From NCBI RefSeq assembly GCF_024359545.1, contig NZ_JAKQZG010000001.1, positions 1 to 64,000 of the forward strand: 64,000 bases of DNA, given 5' to 3'. Shown here one piece after another: positions 32,885-41,364 of the stretch (positions within the stretch are counted from its first letter, which is position 1; each line of letters starts with the position of its first letter). The stretch is from Jiella marina. GTDB lineage: Bacteria > Pseudomonadota > Alphaproteobacteria > Rhizobiales > Rhizobiaceae. Under the pieces are notes generated by a model that was not told the origin of the DNA, did not search any database, and saw nothing but the letters and a program-made list of their open reading frames with translations. The position numbers and the translations under genes were made by a program.

Positions 32885-33883
32885 ATGAAGACGATATTGA
32901 AACGTTCGCTCCTGGCTGCTGCGTTCGCGGCAGCGCCTGTCGGGTCGGCTTACGCGGCCGATCAGTTGACAATGCAGATGAACTGGACGGCCGATTCCGC
33001 CCATCTCGGCTTCGCCGTCGCCCAGCAGCAAGGGCTTTACGAGGACCGCGATCTCGACGTCGATCTCGTCGAGGGGCGCGGCTCGTCGGTCGCCGCACAG
33101 CTCGTGGCGACGGGCCAGGCCGAGCTCGGCTATGCCGATGCCGGCGCGGCGCTGAACGTCGCTTCGAAGGGCGCCCCGATCAAGATCATCGCCACGATCT
33201 GGAAGTCCGGCCAGTTCGGCATTCAGTACCTCGCCGATTCCGGCATCTCCGAACCGAAGGACCTTGTCGGCAAGAAGCTCGCCGTCTCGCCGGGCTCGGC
33301 GATGCTGCCGCTGATTCCGGTCTTCCTGAAGGCAAACGAGATCGATGAATCCGACGTGGAGATCGTCACCGCCTCCGAAAGCGCCTTCATCGGCCTGTTG
33401 ACCTCCGGCCAGGTGGATGCCGTCTCGCAGACCCCGGAGAACATCGTCGTGCCGCTCGCCGCCCAGGGCGTGGAGGCCGGCAACATGTATTTCTACAATT
33501 ACGGCGTTCCGATCGCGAGCCTCAGCCTCGTCGCTCGTGAGGACAAGATCGCCGAGCGCCCTGAGGTCTATCAGCGCTTCGTCGAGGCGACCGCCGAAGG
33601 CTGGAAGCAGGCGATGGCCGATCCGGAAGCGGCGGTCGACGCCTTGATGAAGACCTTTCCGGAGACCGAGCATTCGCGCGACGATCTCCTGAAAGCTGCC
33701 GAATACAGCTTCGCCTCGGTCTGCCCGGGCGGCTCGGGCGACGTCATCGCGGTCACCAGCGACGAGACCTGGGCGAAGATGTACGAGGTGATGACCACGG
33801 CGATGGAGCTTCCCTCCGACAAGCCGGTCACCGACTACTACACCCAGGAGGTCGCGCCGGAGACGGACGTCACCTGCCCCTGA
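32885..33883 (+). CDS. NitT/TauT-type ABC transporter substrate-binding protein
   Basis: A 332-residue periplasmic protein. The signal peptide is LKRSLLAAAFAAAPVGSAYA. The mature part has the NMT1/THI5-like pattern: LTMQMNWTADSAHLGFAVAQ, QGLYEDRDLDVDLVEGRGSS, LVATGQAELGYADAGAALNV and VDAVSQTPENIVV. Relatives bind taurine, sulfonates, pyrimidine precursors or aromatic carboxylates; the MNWTADSAHLGF start resembles thiamine-precursor and riboflavin-type binders. A GAGGA ribosome site precedes the ATG. It is followed by a long palindrome at 33921. Confidence 0.88.
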   Translation: MKTILKRSLLAAAFAAAPVGSAYAADQLTMQMNWTADSAHLGFAVAQQQGLYEDRDLDVDLVEGRGSSVAAQLVATGQAELGYADAGAALNVASKGAPIKIIATIWKSGQFGIQYLADSGISEPKDLVGKKLAVSPGSAMLPLIPVFLKANEIDESDVEIVTASESAFIGLLTSGQVDAVSQTPENIVVPLAAQGVEAGNMYFYNYGVPIASLSLVAREDKIAERPEVYQRFVEATAEGWKQAMADPEAAVDALMKTFPETEHSRDDLLKAAEYSFASVCPGGSGDVIAVTSDETWAKMYEVMTTAMELPSDKPVTDYYTQEVAPETDVTCP

Positions 33884-33920
33884 CAGCCGACCGGGACGGC
33901 TCGGACCTTCCGGTCGCCCC

Positions 33921-33952
33921 CTTCCGCAGCCGTCGATCGACGGCTGCGGAAG
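33921..33952 (+). terminator. Perfect 32-bp palindrome after the binding-protein gene
   Basis: Sixteen bases (CTTCCGCAGCCGTCGA) are followed directly by their reverse complement. The RNA would form a very stable hairpin 38 bases after the binding-protein stop. No T-run follows, so it may protect the upstream mRNA or reduce read-through and so give more binding protein than membrane subunits. Confidence 0.6.
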
Positions 33953-34026
33953 AATACGGCGGCCTGTCACGTGAGAGAGCGGCAGGCCGGGACGCAACTG
34001 CCGCCTGACCGAAAGCCTGCCCGATC

Positions 34027-34899
34027 ATGGGCCCGATCATGGGTATGAACCGCACGATGACCGAGGAGCGAACCGCCGAATATCGCCCGTCGCTCGACAA
34101 TGGCCGCGAGGGAGGGTTGCTGGCGGCGATCGGACAACTGCGCGGCTCGTTTGCCGGATCGGCGCTGATCGCGCTGATTTCGATCGCCGCTCTCCTCGGC
34201 CTGTGGGAGTGGCTCGCGATTGCCTTCGACGTGCCGACCTGGCTGGTTCCCAAGCCGTCGGATTTCCTCGGCCGGCTGGTCAGCGACTGGCAGCTGATCG
34301 CCGGACACGCCGTCGCCACCTCGATCACCATCGTCGAAGGCTTTGCGCTCGGCGTCCTCGTCGCCGTGCCGCTGGCGCTCGCCATCTCTTCCATCGGCGC
34401 CCTCGAACGCGGCCTCTACCCGGTGATCGTCTTTCTCAACATCATGCCGAAGACCGTCGTCGGCCCGATTCTCATCATCTGGTTCGGGATCGGGCCGCTG
34501 GTGGCGGCGCTGATCGTCTTCCTGATGTGCTTCTTCCCGGTCCTGGTCGACGCGATGGCCGGGTTCAAGGCGGTCGACCGGCGGCTCTTCTACATCTCCC
34601 GCTCGATGGGCGCCGGTGCGTGGCAGAGCTTTGCCAAGTTCCGTCTGCCGGCGGCGATGCCGCATATCGTCTCCGGCATGAAGATCGGCGTCGTGAAGGC
34701 GGTCGAGGGTGTGATCATCGCCGAATTCATCGCCTCCAATAAGGGACTGGGCTTCATGATCATGCAGGCATCGAGCTTCATGGACATGCCCCTGATGTTC
34801 GCCGGCCTCGTCGCGGCCGCCATCGTTGCCCTCCTGTTCAATGGTTTGATGAGCGTCTTCGAACGCCAGATGATGCCCTGGGCCCATACCGGGCGCTGA
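34027..34899 (+). CDS. NitT/TauT-type ABC transporter permease (second)
   Basis: A 290-residue permease with a cytoplasmic N-terminus of about 45 residues and six membrane segments. The coupling loop MAGFKAVDRRLFYISRSMGA closely parallels that of the permease at 32005. IMPKTVVGPILIIWFGIGPL and VKAVEGVIIAEFIASNKGLG are family blocks. Several in-frame ATG codons (34027, 34039, 34045, 34057) lie at the start and none has a good ribosome site. It is 5 bases before the ATPase gene. Confidence 0.86.
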   Translation: MGPIMGMNRTMTEERTAEYRPSLDNGREGGLLAAIGQLRGSFAGSALIALISIAALLGLWEWLAIAFDVPTWLVPKPSDFLGRLVSDWQLIAGHAVATSITIVEGFALGVLVAVPLALAISSIGALERGLYPVIVFLNIMPKTVVGPILIIWFGIGPLVAALIVFLMCFFPVLVDAMAGFKAVDRRLFYISRSMGAGAWQSFAKFRLPAAMPHIVSGMKIGVVKAVEGVIIAEFIASNKGLGFMIMQASSFMDMPLMFAGLVAAAIVALLFNGLMSVFERQMMPWAHTGR

Positions 34900-34904
34900 C
34901 ACCC

Positions 34905-35756
34905 ATGAGTTTCCCCATGACCGCAGTCCAATCCGAAACGAATCCGAGCGCGAGCGCTCTCGCCTCGTCCGGCGGATCGTCCAAGGGCGCCTCGATCCAC
35001 GCCAAGGGGATCAGCAAGATCTACGGGTCCGGCGAGAACGCCTTTCGCGCTCTTGGCCCGATCGATCTCGACATCAAGCCCGGCGAGTTCGTCAGCCTGA
35101 TCGGGCCCTCGGGCTGCGGCAAGAGCACGACGCTTCTGCTCGTCTCCGGTCTCGAACCTCCGAGCGAAGGCAGCGTCGAGGTGGATGGCATGCCGCTGAC
35201 GCGGCCGATTTCGGAGGTCGGCATCGTCTTCCAGGATCACCTGCTTCTGGATTTCCGCACCGCGCTGAAGAACGTCATGCTGCAGCAGGAGATCCGCGGC
35301 CTCGACAAGGCCGAACTGCGCGAGCGGGCCGCCAATCTCTTCGACAGGCTCGGCCTCAAGGGAGCGGAGGACCGCTATCCGCGACAGCTTTCCGGCGGCA
35401 TGCGCCAGCGCGTCTCGATCGCCCGCGCGCTCGTCCACGACCCGTCGATGCTGTTGATGGACGAGCCGTTCGGCGCGCTCGACGCCATCACGCGCACCCA
35501 GATCCGTCACGATCTCGAGATGCTCTGGCTGGAGACGCGCAAGACCGTTCTCTTCATCACCCACTCCATCGAAGAGGCGGTCGGGCTGTCGGACCGCGTT
35601 CTGGTCATGTCGACGAGCCCCGGCCGGATCGTCGAGGAAATCCCGATCGATCTGCCGCGCCCGCGACCGGCCCATCTCGGCGAATATCCCGAATTCTCCC
35701 GCTACGCCCAACAGATCTACGAGATCTTCTCCAAGCTCGGCGTGTATCGCTTCTGA
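34905..35756 (+). CDS. NitT/TauT-type ABC transporter ATP-binding protein
   Basis: A 283-residue ATPase: Walker A GPSGCGKSTTLLL, Q-loop VGIVFQDHLLLDF, signature LSGGMRQRVSIARAL, Walker B MLLMDEPFGALD and switch His in LFITHSIEEAV. The first about 25 residues are Ser/Ala-rich and variable. It powers the importer with the two permeases upstream; the DHLLLDFRTALKN block is typical of the SsuB/TauB family. Confidence 0.92.
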   Translation: MSFPMTAVQSETNPSASALASSGGSSKGASIHAKGISKIYGSGENAFRALGPIDLDIKPGEFVSLIGPSGCGKSTTLLLVSGLEPPSEGSVEVDGMPLTRPISEVGIVFQDHLLLDFRTALKNVMLQQEIRGLDKAELRERAANLFDRLGLKGAEDRYPRQLSGGMRQRVSIARALVHDPSMLLMDEPFGALDAITRTQIRHDLEMLWLETRKTVLFITHSIEEAVGLSDRVLVMSTSPGRIVEEIPIDLPRPRPAHLGEYPEFSRYAQQIYEIFSKLGVYRF

Positions 35757-35761
35757 CCCTT

Positions 35762-36634
35762 GTGAGCGTTCCGCCCTTTTCTCGATCGACCAACGGAATC
35801 CCCGTGCCCGACAAGATCGTCATCAATCATGCGACCGTTCGCGAGCGGGCGGATATGCTCAGCTTCATCGCGCTGTGTGCCGAGCGCGGGCTCGAGGCCG
35901 TCTCGATCTGGGGAGACGAGATCGACAAGGTCGGCGAGGCGGAAGCGTCGAAGGCGCTCGCCGAGGCCGGCCTCGAGGTCTTCGGCTATAATCGGATCGG
36001 CCCGTTCGACGAGGCTCATCTGGCCCGGGCAGAGGCCGAACTCGAACGCGCCGCGCGCTTTGAGGCCGATCACGTCTTCGTCTTCACCGGCGGTCTGGCG
36101 CCCGGCGAGCGTGACCTTGCAGCGGCCCGGAGCCAATGCGAGGCGACCATCGCCGAACTCCTGTCCATCGCTCGCCGTGCCGGAGTGAAACTGGCGCTCG
36201 AACCCTTGCATCCCATGCTGTTCGGCGATCGCACGCTGCTGGCCAGCCTTCGCGAAGCCAATGATCTGTGCGACCGGCTGGGCGAGGGGATCGGCCTCGT
36301 GGTCGACGTCTATCATGTCTGGTGGGATCCGCAGCTTCGCGCGGAGATCGAGCGGGCCGGCCGGGCCGGGCGGATCCTCGGCTTTCACGTCAATGACTGG
36401 CTCGTGCCGACCCGTCATCTCCTCAAGGACCGGGGCATGATGGGCGATGGCGTCATCGATCTTCCCGGCATCGATCGGATGGTCCGCGATGCCGGTTATC
36501 GCGGGCCGATCGAGGTCGAGATCTTCTCCGATGCCTGGTGGCAGCGCGACCCGGCGGAGGTGATCGACACCGCAATCGCGCGCTGCCGGTCGATCTTTCC
36601 CGACGCTTGTGCAAACGAAGGCGCGCTGACATGA
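35762..36634 (+). CDS. Sugar phosphate isomerase/epimerase-type TIM barrel
   Basis: A 290-residue AP-endonuclease-2-like barrel (PF01261). Probable metal ligands are E in VKLALEPLHPML, D and H in LVVDVYHVWWDPQL, H in ILGFHVNDWLVP and E in GPIEVEIFSDAWW. The family includes hydroxypyruvate isomerase, inosose dehydratase and 3-dehydroshikimate dehydratase. Because AroE-like genes lie on both sides of this importer, a dehydroshikimate- or cyclitol-type substrate is plausible, but this is inference. It starts at a GTG 5 bases after the ATPase stop and overlaps the next gene by ATGA. Confidence 0.82.
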   Translation: MSVPPFSRSTNGIPVPDKIVINHATVRERADMLSFIALCAERGLEAVSIWGDEIDKVGEAEASKALAEAGLEVFGYNRIGPFDEAHLARAEAELERAARFEADHVFVFTGGLAPGERDLAAARSQCEATIAELLSIARRAGVKLALEPLHPMLFGDRTLLASLREANDLCDRLGEGIGLVVDVYHVWWDPQLRAEIERAGRAGRILGFHVNDWLVPTRHLLKDRGMMGDGVIDLPGIDRMVRDAGYRGPIEVEIFSDAWWQRDPAEVIDTAIARCRSIFPDACANEGALT

Positions 36635-37518
36635 CGGCAAATGCGCTTTCTCGCGGCGATCTCGTGCCCAATCTGGACGGCAACTCGCGCATCTATGCGG
36701 TCTTCGGCGATCCGGTCGCGCAGGTTCAAACGCCGCGTCTGATCAACCCGCTCTTCGCGGCCGCCGGATGCAATCTCTTCGCCGTGCCCTTTCATGTCAG
36801 CGCCTCGCGCCTGACCGCGACCTGGACTGCGCTTGCGGCGCTTCCCAATCTCGCCGGCATCGGTGTGACCGTCCCGCACAAGGTGGCGGCGCTCGCGCTT
36901 TGCGACGAACTGACCGAGACTGCCAGGGTGGTCGGTGCGGTCAATTCCATCCAGCGCAAGGCCGATGGCCGGATGCATGGCGCCCTGTTCGACGGCCAGG
37001 GTTTCATCGACGGATTGGGCGAGCACCGCAAATGCCTGCGCGGCGCGCGGGTCATGATGGTCGGCGCCGGCGGAGCGGGCCGGGCGATCGCTCATGCCCT
37101 TTGCTCCGAGGGTTTGGAGCGTCTCGACATTTTCGATATCGACAAGGTGGCCGTCGACTTCACTGCGTCGATGGTCAACGCGGCCGCCGGTCGCGACCTC
37201 GCAGGTCCCGGCGATCCGAGCGCATTCAACCACGACGTTCTGATCAACGCATCGCCGTTGGGGCTGAAGGGCGACGCGGCCTTCCCGGTCGATTTCGCGG
37301 CCATCCGGCCTGGCTGTCTCGTCGCCGATATCGCGGCGCTGTCCGCCGAGACGCCGCTCTTGCGCCACGCGCGCTCCATCGGAGCGGCCACCTCGGACGG
37401 AAACGATATGCTGAGCGCGCAGATCGCACTGATCGCAGGCTTCGCGGTGGGCCAGCGAGCCGGCGTGGCGCTCATCAACCCTGTTCAGGTCGATCCAATG
37501 CCCGCCGCGAACGGATGA
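36631..37518 (+). CDS. Shikimate/quinate dehydrogenase-like protein (AroE family, paralogue 2)
   Basis: A 295-residue AroE-fold protein: IYAVFGDPVAQVQTPRLINP (again lacking the usual Ser pair), GIGVTVPHKVAALALCDELT with the catalytic Lys, VVGAVNSIQRKADGRM, ALFDGQGFIDGL and the Rossmann motif VMMVGAGGAGRAIAHAL, then NASPLGL. It starts at the ATG at 36631 by ATGA overlap with the barrel gene. With the paralogue at 30250 it forms a pair of non-canonical AroE proteins in one cluster. The substrate is unknown. Confidence 0.83.
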   Translation: MTANALSRGDLVPNLDGNSRIYAVFGDPVAQVQTPRLINPLFAAAGCNLFAVPFHVSASRLTATWTALAALPNLAGIGVTVPHKVAALALCDELTETARVVGAVNSIQRKADGRMHGALFDGQGFIDGLGEHRKCLRGARVMMVGAGGAGRAIAHALCSEGLERLDIFDIDKVAVDFTASMVNAAAGRDLAGPGDPSAFNHDVLINASPLGLKGDAAFPVDFAAIRPGCLVADIAALSAETPLLRHARSIGAATSDGNDMLSAQIALIAGFAVGQRAGVALINPVQVDPMPAANG

Positions 37519-37602
37519 TAGTCGCCGCTTCGTGGCCGGATTGCCCGGAGGCCTCTTGTTGCCTGCTCCGGGCGCCCCGGCGGCCCAGCGCCCGCCAGGG
37601 TT

Positions 37603-38271
37603 CTAATCTTGCAGGATCGCCAGGAGCGCCTGATAGGCCCCCTCGATATCGGCCGTCAGCGCCGCCACGGCCGCGTCCGTGTCACGCTCATGGATCGCGT
37701 TGCGGATCGCCTCGTGCTGGATGTTTGAGAAGCGGTAGTTTCCCGAGGTCCGCAGGAGATGGAAGAACGGGCTGATTTGCAGCCAGAGGGTCTCGATGAA
37801 GCTCAGCATCAAAGGCGAGCCTGCGGCACGGTAGATCGCGAAGTGGAAGTCGTAGTTCGCCGACACGTAGCTCTGCGTGTCCTCGCGCGCTTCGGCTTCC
37901 GAGAGCTTTGCCAGCCGCTCGTCGAGTCCTGACGGCAAATCCTCTCCGGACTGCTCGATTGCCCAGCGTGTGGCCGTCGTCTCCACGTCCAGTCGCACGC
38001 GTCTGAGATCGATCAGGCGTTCGCGGGAAAGCGCCGGAATTCCGACGGTGCGCCCCGAAACGGTCGTCAGCGCTCCGACATTCGTCAACCGCGCCAGAGC
38101 TTCGCGGACCGGCATCGGGCTGACACCGAAGGCGTCCGCGAGCTTGGCGACGGTGATCGATTCACCCGGTGCGAGACCGCCTTCCAGAATCAGCCGGCAC
38201 AACTGCCGATAAACCCCATCTTGCAAGGTCTCTCTGCGCAAAGGAGCGAGGTTTCGTTCGAGTAGGGACAT
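37603..38271 (-). CDS. GntR-family transcriptional regulator (FCD type)
   Basis: A 222-residue regulator starting at the ATG at 38271. The winged helix is LAPGESITVAKLADAFGVSP followed by MPVREALARLTNVGALTTVS. The FCD domain has SYVSANYDFHFAIYRAAGSP (metal-site His) and RFSNIQHEAIRNAIHERDTD. It is divergent from the sugar-binding-protein gene and faces a TTTTGAT/ATCAAAA palindrome at 38346, its probable operator. It likely controls the whole sugar operon to 47229. Confidence 0.87.
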   Translation of the reverse strand: MSLLERNLAPLRRETLQDGVYRQLCRLILEGGLAPGESITVAKLADAFGVSPMPVREALARLTNVGALTTVSGRTVGIPALSRERLIDLRRVRLDVETTATRWAIEQSGEDLPSGLDERLAKLSEAEAREDTQSYVSANYDFHFAIYRAAGSPLMLSFIETLWLQISPFFHLLRTSGNYRFSNIQHEAIRNAIHERDTDAAVAALTADIEGAYQALLAILQD

Positions 38272-38331
38272 AAGGCGTGGGCATCTTCGGCTGAAAACTG
38301 AGCCTCGGTACATAGCACCGAGCGGAAGCGT

Positions 38332-38359
38332 TTGCATAATTTGATTTTTGATCTAATAT
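38332..38359 (+). promoter_or_regulatory. Promoter of the sugar ABC operon
   Basis: TTGCAT (38332-38337) and TAATAT (38354-38359) with a 16-base spacer. The -10 box lies inside the palindromic operator, so repressor binding would block it. Confidence 0.5.
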
Positions 38360-38364
38360 CAAAA
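38346..38364. promoter_or_regulatory. GntR-type operator
   Basis: TTTTGATCTAATATCAAAA: 7-bp arms with a 5-base centre. It lies 75 bases upstream of the GntR start and 76 before the binding-protein start, between the divergent genes, as expected for an autoregulated repressor. Confidence 0.6.
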
Positions 38365-38439
38365 CAAGGCGCGAGGAGGCGCCTTCCGAGATCATCGGCG
38401 CGTCGCATGCGGCGCGAATACCTTATGGGAGGAGAATCG

Positions 38440-39570
38440 ATGGCACGCGCTTTCAAACGCTTGCTCGCGGGGACTGCCGTTGCGGCTTCCGTGATCGCCG
38501 CAGGCCCCGCCGCTGCTCAGGACGGCGGCGAGAAATACGACATCTATCTCTCGATGAGTTACATCGGGAACGACTGGCAGGCCGAAGCCTCGAACATGAT
38601 CAAGGCCATGGCTGCCTCCGAGACCCTGCGCGACAAAGTGAATCTCGAAGTGCAGGTGGCGGGTCCCAACGCCCAGCGCCAGATCCAGCAGATCAACGCC
38701 ATGGTCCAGGCCGGGGCCGACGCGATCGTCGTCTATCCGATCTCGCCGACGGCCCTCAATCAGGTGGTTCGCAACGCTTGTGCCAAGGGTGTGACGATCA
38801 TCGCCTATGATGGCGAGATCACCGAGGAATGCGCCTACAACGTCACGATCGATCAGGCGGAAGCCGGACGCCGGACCGCCGAATGGCTGGTCGAGGAATT
38901 GAACGGTGAGGGCGACATCGTGCTCGTCACCGGTGTTCCCGGCACCTCCGTGGATACGGCTCGCACGCAGGCCGCCAAGGAGGTGTTCTCGCAGCACGAG
39001 GGCATCAACGTCGTCGGCGAAGCCGTCGGCATGTGGAGCCAGGCGGTCGCGCGCACCGAGTTGTCGAAGCTGCTTGCCACCCGCGACTGGAGCGATATTG
39101 ACGGACTCTGGATGCAGGTCGGCTGCTACACGGCGAACGCCATGCAGATGGAGTCGGGTGCTGCGCCGGCCGATCTCAAGCCTTGTGCCGGTGAGGGTTC
39201 GAATGGCGGCCGCATCCAGATGCTCGCCGAGGGTACGGAAGTCGAAGGCGCCGATGGGCCGTACGCACCAAAGGGCGCGCGTCGCATCTCCTACGCGTCA
39301 CCGCCTTATTCCGGCGCGCTCGCGCTGAAGCTGGCTGTCGATATTCTCGAGGGCAAAGAGGTGCCTCAGCACACGACGCTGCCGCTGCCCATCGTGACCA
39401 ATGACACGGTGCAGCTCTGCGAGGAAGGCAGCTGGGAGGAAATGCAGTCCGGCTGCAACGCCTTCAAGCCTTCGATCGTCGCCAATCCGGGCTGGTTCGC
39501 TTCCATCTTCTCCGACCAGACCCCGGAGGTCGGCCTCAATGCGGCGCTCGTCGCAGAACCCGAGAAATAA
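38440..39570 (+). CDS. Sugar ABC transporter substrate-binding protein (RbsB-like)
   Basis: A 376-residue periplasmic protein with a signal peptide (LLAGTAVAASVIAAGPAAAQ). It has the type I periplasmic-binding fold: IYLSMSYIGNDWQAEASNMI, NAMVQAGADAIVVYPISPTA, GVTIIAYDGEI and the hinge block DIVLVTGVPGTSVDTARTQA. The ATG at 38440 has GGAGGA upstream. It binds a sugar, polyol or similar ligand for the importer at 39781-43445. It is longer than RbsB (about 300) with extra Cys-containing loops (GCYTANAM, LKPCAGEG). Confidence 0.88.
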   Translation: MARAFKRLLAGTAVAASVIAAGPAAAQDGGEKYDIYLSMSYIGNDWQAEASNMIKAMAASETLRDKVNLEVQVAGPNAQRQIQQINAMVQAGADAIVVYPISPTALNQVVRNACAKGVTIIAYDGEITEECAYNVTIDQAEAGRRTAEWLVEELNGEGDIVLVTGVPGTSVDTARTQAAKEVFSQHEGINVVGEAVGMWSQAVARTELSKLLATRDWSDIDGLWMQVGCYTANAMQMESGAAPADLKPCAGEGSNGGRIQMLAEGTEVEGADGPYAPKGARRISYASPPYSGALALKLAVDILEGKEVPQHTTLPLPIVTNDTVQLCEEGSWEEMQSGCNAFKPSIVANPGWFASIFSDQTPEVGLNAALVAEPEK

Positions 39571-39660
39571 GCCCGGGCTTGGTCGAACCTGCTTTGCGTT
39601 CGGATGACCTGAATCGACCGTCCGAAGGCGTGATCCGCAGGTTCGCCAAGTGAGAAGGGC

Positions 39661-39688
39661 CGTCGGGCATCCACCAGGATGCCCGACG
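39661..39688 (+). terminator. Hairpin between binding-protein and ATPase genes
   Basis: CGTCGGGCATCC pairs with GGATGCCCGACG (12 perfect pairs, loop ACCA). It lies 90 bases after the binding-protein stop. As no T-run follows, partial termination or mRNA stabilisation is more likely than a full stop. Confidence 0.6.
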
Positions 39689-39780
39689 CTCGACAGCATG
39701 GTCGGTCCAACGGCTGGCCATGCCGATCCGTCGCCGCTCGCCGTCGTCTGGCGCCAGGCGGCCGGGCAGGGGAGAACAGC

Positions 39781-41364
39781 GTGTCAGCGACCAGTTCAGT
39801 GAGCGCCGAGCCGCAACGCGCGGCTGCCGTCGAGTTTCGGGGCGTTTCGAAGTCCTTCGGCGCCAACAAGGCGGTCGACGACGTCAGCTTTCGCGTCGAG
39901 CCCGGCAGCGTACATGCGCTGCTCGGCGAGAACGGCGCGGGCAAGTCGACGACCATGAAGATCCTCTCCGGTCTCTTGGAACCCGACAGCGGTCATGTCG
40001 AGATCGGCGGGACCCGGAAGCGCCTCAAGAGCCCGAAGGACGCCCATCGTCTCGGGATCCGTACCGCGTTTCAGGAATTGACGCTGATCCCGGACCTCAG
40101 CGTCCTCGACAACATGCTCATTCCCCGGGCGCCGAAGAGCATTGCCGCGACTCTTCGCCGGGGTGCTGTCCGCCAGCAGGTCGCCGACCATTTCGCAAAG
40201 CTCGGAATCCGCGTCGATCTCGATGCCAAGGCCCAGACGCTGGATCTGGCCACGCGTCAGAAGATCGAGATCGGCCGGACGCTCTATCGCAAGCCGAAGA
40301 TCCTGCTTCTCGACGAGCCCACCTCGGCGCTGACCGGCGGCGATGTCGACTGGCTGGGGGAGATCATCGCGGGCGCCAAGGCGGAGGGCGTCACTGTCCT
40401 CTTCATCTCTCACCGCATGCCGGAGGTGCGCGCCTTCTGCGACCGGATGACGATCCTGCGCAATGGCCAGCACGTGAAGACCGACGACGTCGCCGCCTTC
40501 ACCGATGCGCAGGTGGTGGAACTGATCATCGGACGTTCGATCGAGCAAACCTTTCCGGAAAAGCGCAAGCTTGCCGACAACACCAACAACACACCGGTTC
40601 TTCAGGCAAAGCGCCTGACGGCCGGCAAGAAGCTGAAAGAGGTCGATCTTTCGCTCCATGCCGGAGAGATCCTCGGTGTGGCGGGTCTTCAGGGCATGGG
40701 GCAGCACGATCTCTTCACCGCGCTTTTCGGCGAAACGCGGGTGGATGGCGGCGTGATCGAAGTCGACGGCAGTCCCGTTCGCCTCGCCAGCCCGGCCGAT
40801 GCCCTGCATCCCTCGCTCCGCATCGGCTATGTGCCGGAAGAGCGCAAGACGGATGGCCTCTTTCTCAAGCTCAGCGGCATGACCAACGCCACCTTGCCAG
40901 TGGTCGACCGCTTCACCAAGGGCGGGCTCATCGACGCGGACGCTGAGACGGCCGCTGCGAAAAAGGCCTTTGCTGCCGTCGAGGTCGACCCGCGGGCCAC
41001 CTACACCGATGCCGGCGCCTTTTCGGGCGGCAATCAGCAGAAGATTGCCATCGCAAAATGGCTGGTCGCCGAAAGCCGCATCCTGCTCCTTTTCGATCCG
41101 ACCCGCGGTATCGACGTCGGGACAAAGCACCAGCTCTATGAATTGATGCGCGCCTTTGCCGACGCGGGCGGGGCGATCCTGTTCCATTCGACCGAGGTCC
41201 CTGAACTCGTCAATCTCTCCGACCGCGTCCTCACGCTCTACGAAGGCCGCGTCGCAAGCGTCGTCGAGGGCGACACGATCGACGAGGTCTCGATCATGCA
41301 TGCGGCTCTCGGCGGAGACTCGAAGGTCGAGGATGCCGCGCGCGGCAAGGCGGTGGCCGTATGA
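39781..41364 (+). CDS. Sugar ABC transporter ATP-binding protein (RbsA/MglA type, two domains)
   Basis: A 527-residue protein with two ATPase domains. Domain 1 has Walker A GENGAGKSTTMKI and ILLLDEPTSALTGGD. Domain 2 has the degenerate nucleotide site of this class (GLQGMGQHDLFTALFGE) with FSGGNQQKIAIAKWL and LLLFDPTRGIDVGTK. Domain 1 lacks a clear LSGG signature (TLDLATRQKIEIGRTL), as in other RbsA proteins. The GTG at 39781 has AGGGGAG upstream. It overlaps the permease start by 4 bases. Confidence 0.9.
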   Translation: MSATSSVSAEPQRAAAVEFRGVSKSFGANKAVDDVSFRVEPGSVHALLGENGAGKSTTMKILSGLLEPDSGHVEIGGTRKRLKSPKDAHRLGIRTAFQELTLIPDLSVLDNMLIPRAPKSIAATLRRGAVRQQVADHFAKLGIRVDLDAKAQTLDLATRQKIEIGRTLYRKPKILLLDEPTSALTGGDVDWLGEIIAGAKAEGVTVLFISHRMPEVRAFCDRMTILRNGQHVKTDDVAAFTDAQVVELIIGRSIEQTFPEKRKLADNTNNTPVLQAKRLTAGKKLKEVDLSLHAGEILGVAGLQGMGQHDLFTALFGETRVDGGVIEVDGSPVRLASPADALHPSLRIGYVPEERKTDGLFLKLSGMTNATLPVVDRFTKGGLIDADAETAAAKKAFAAVEVDPRATYTDAGAFSGGNQQKIAIAKWLVAESRILLLFDPTRGIDVGTKHQLYELMRAFADAGGAILFHSTEVPELVNLSDRVLTLYEGRVASVVEGDTIDEVSIMHAALGGDSKVEDAARGKAVAV

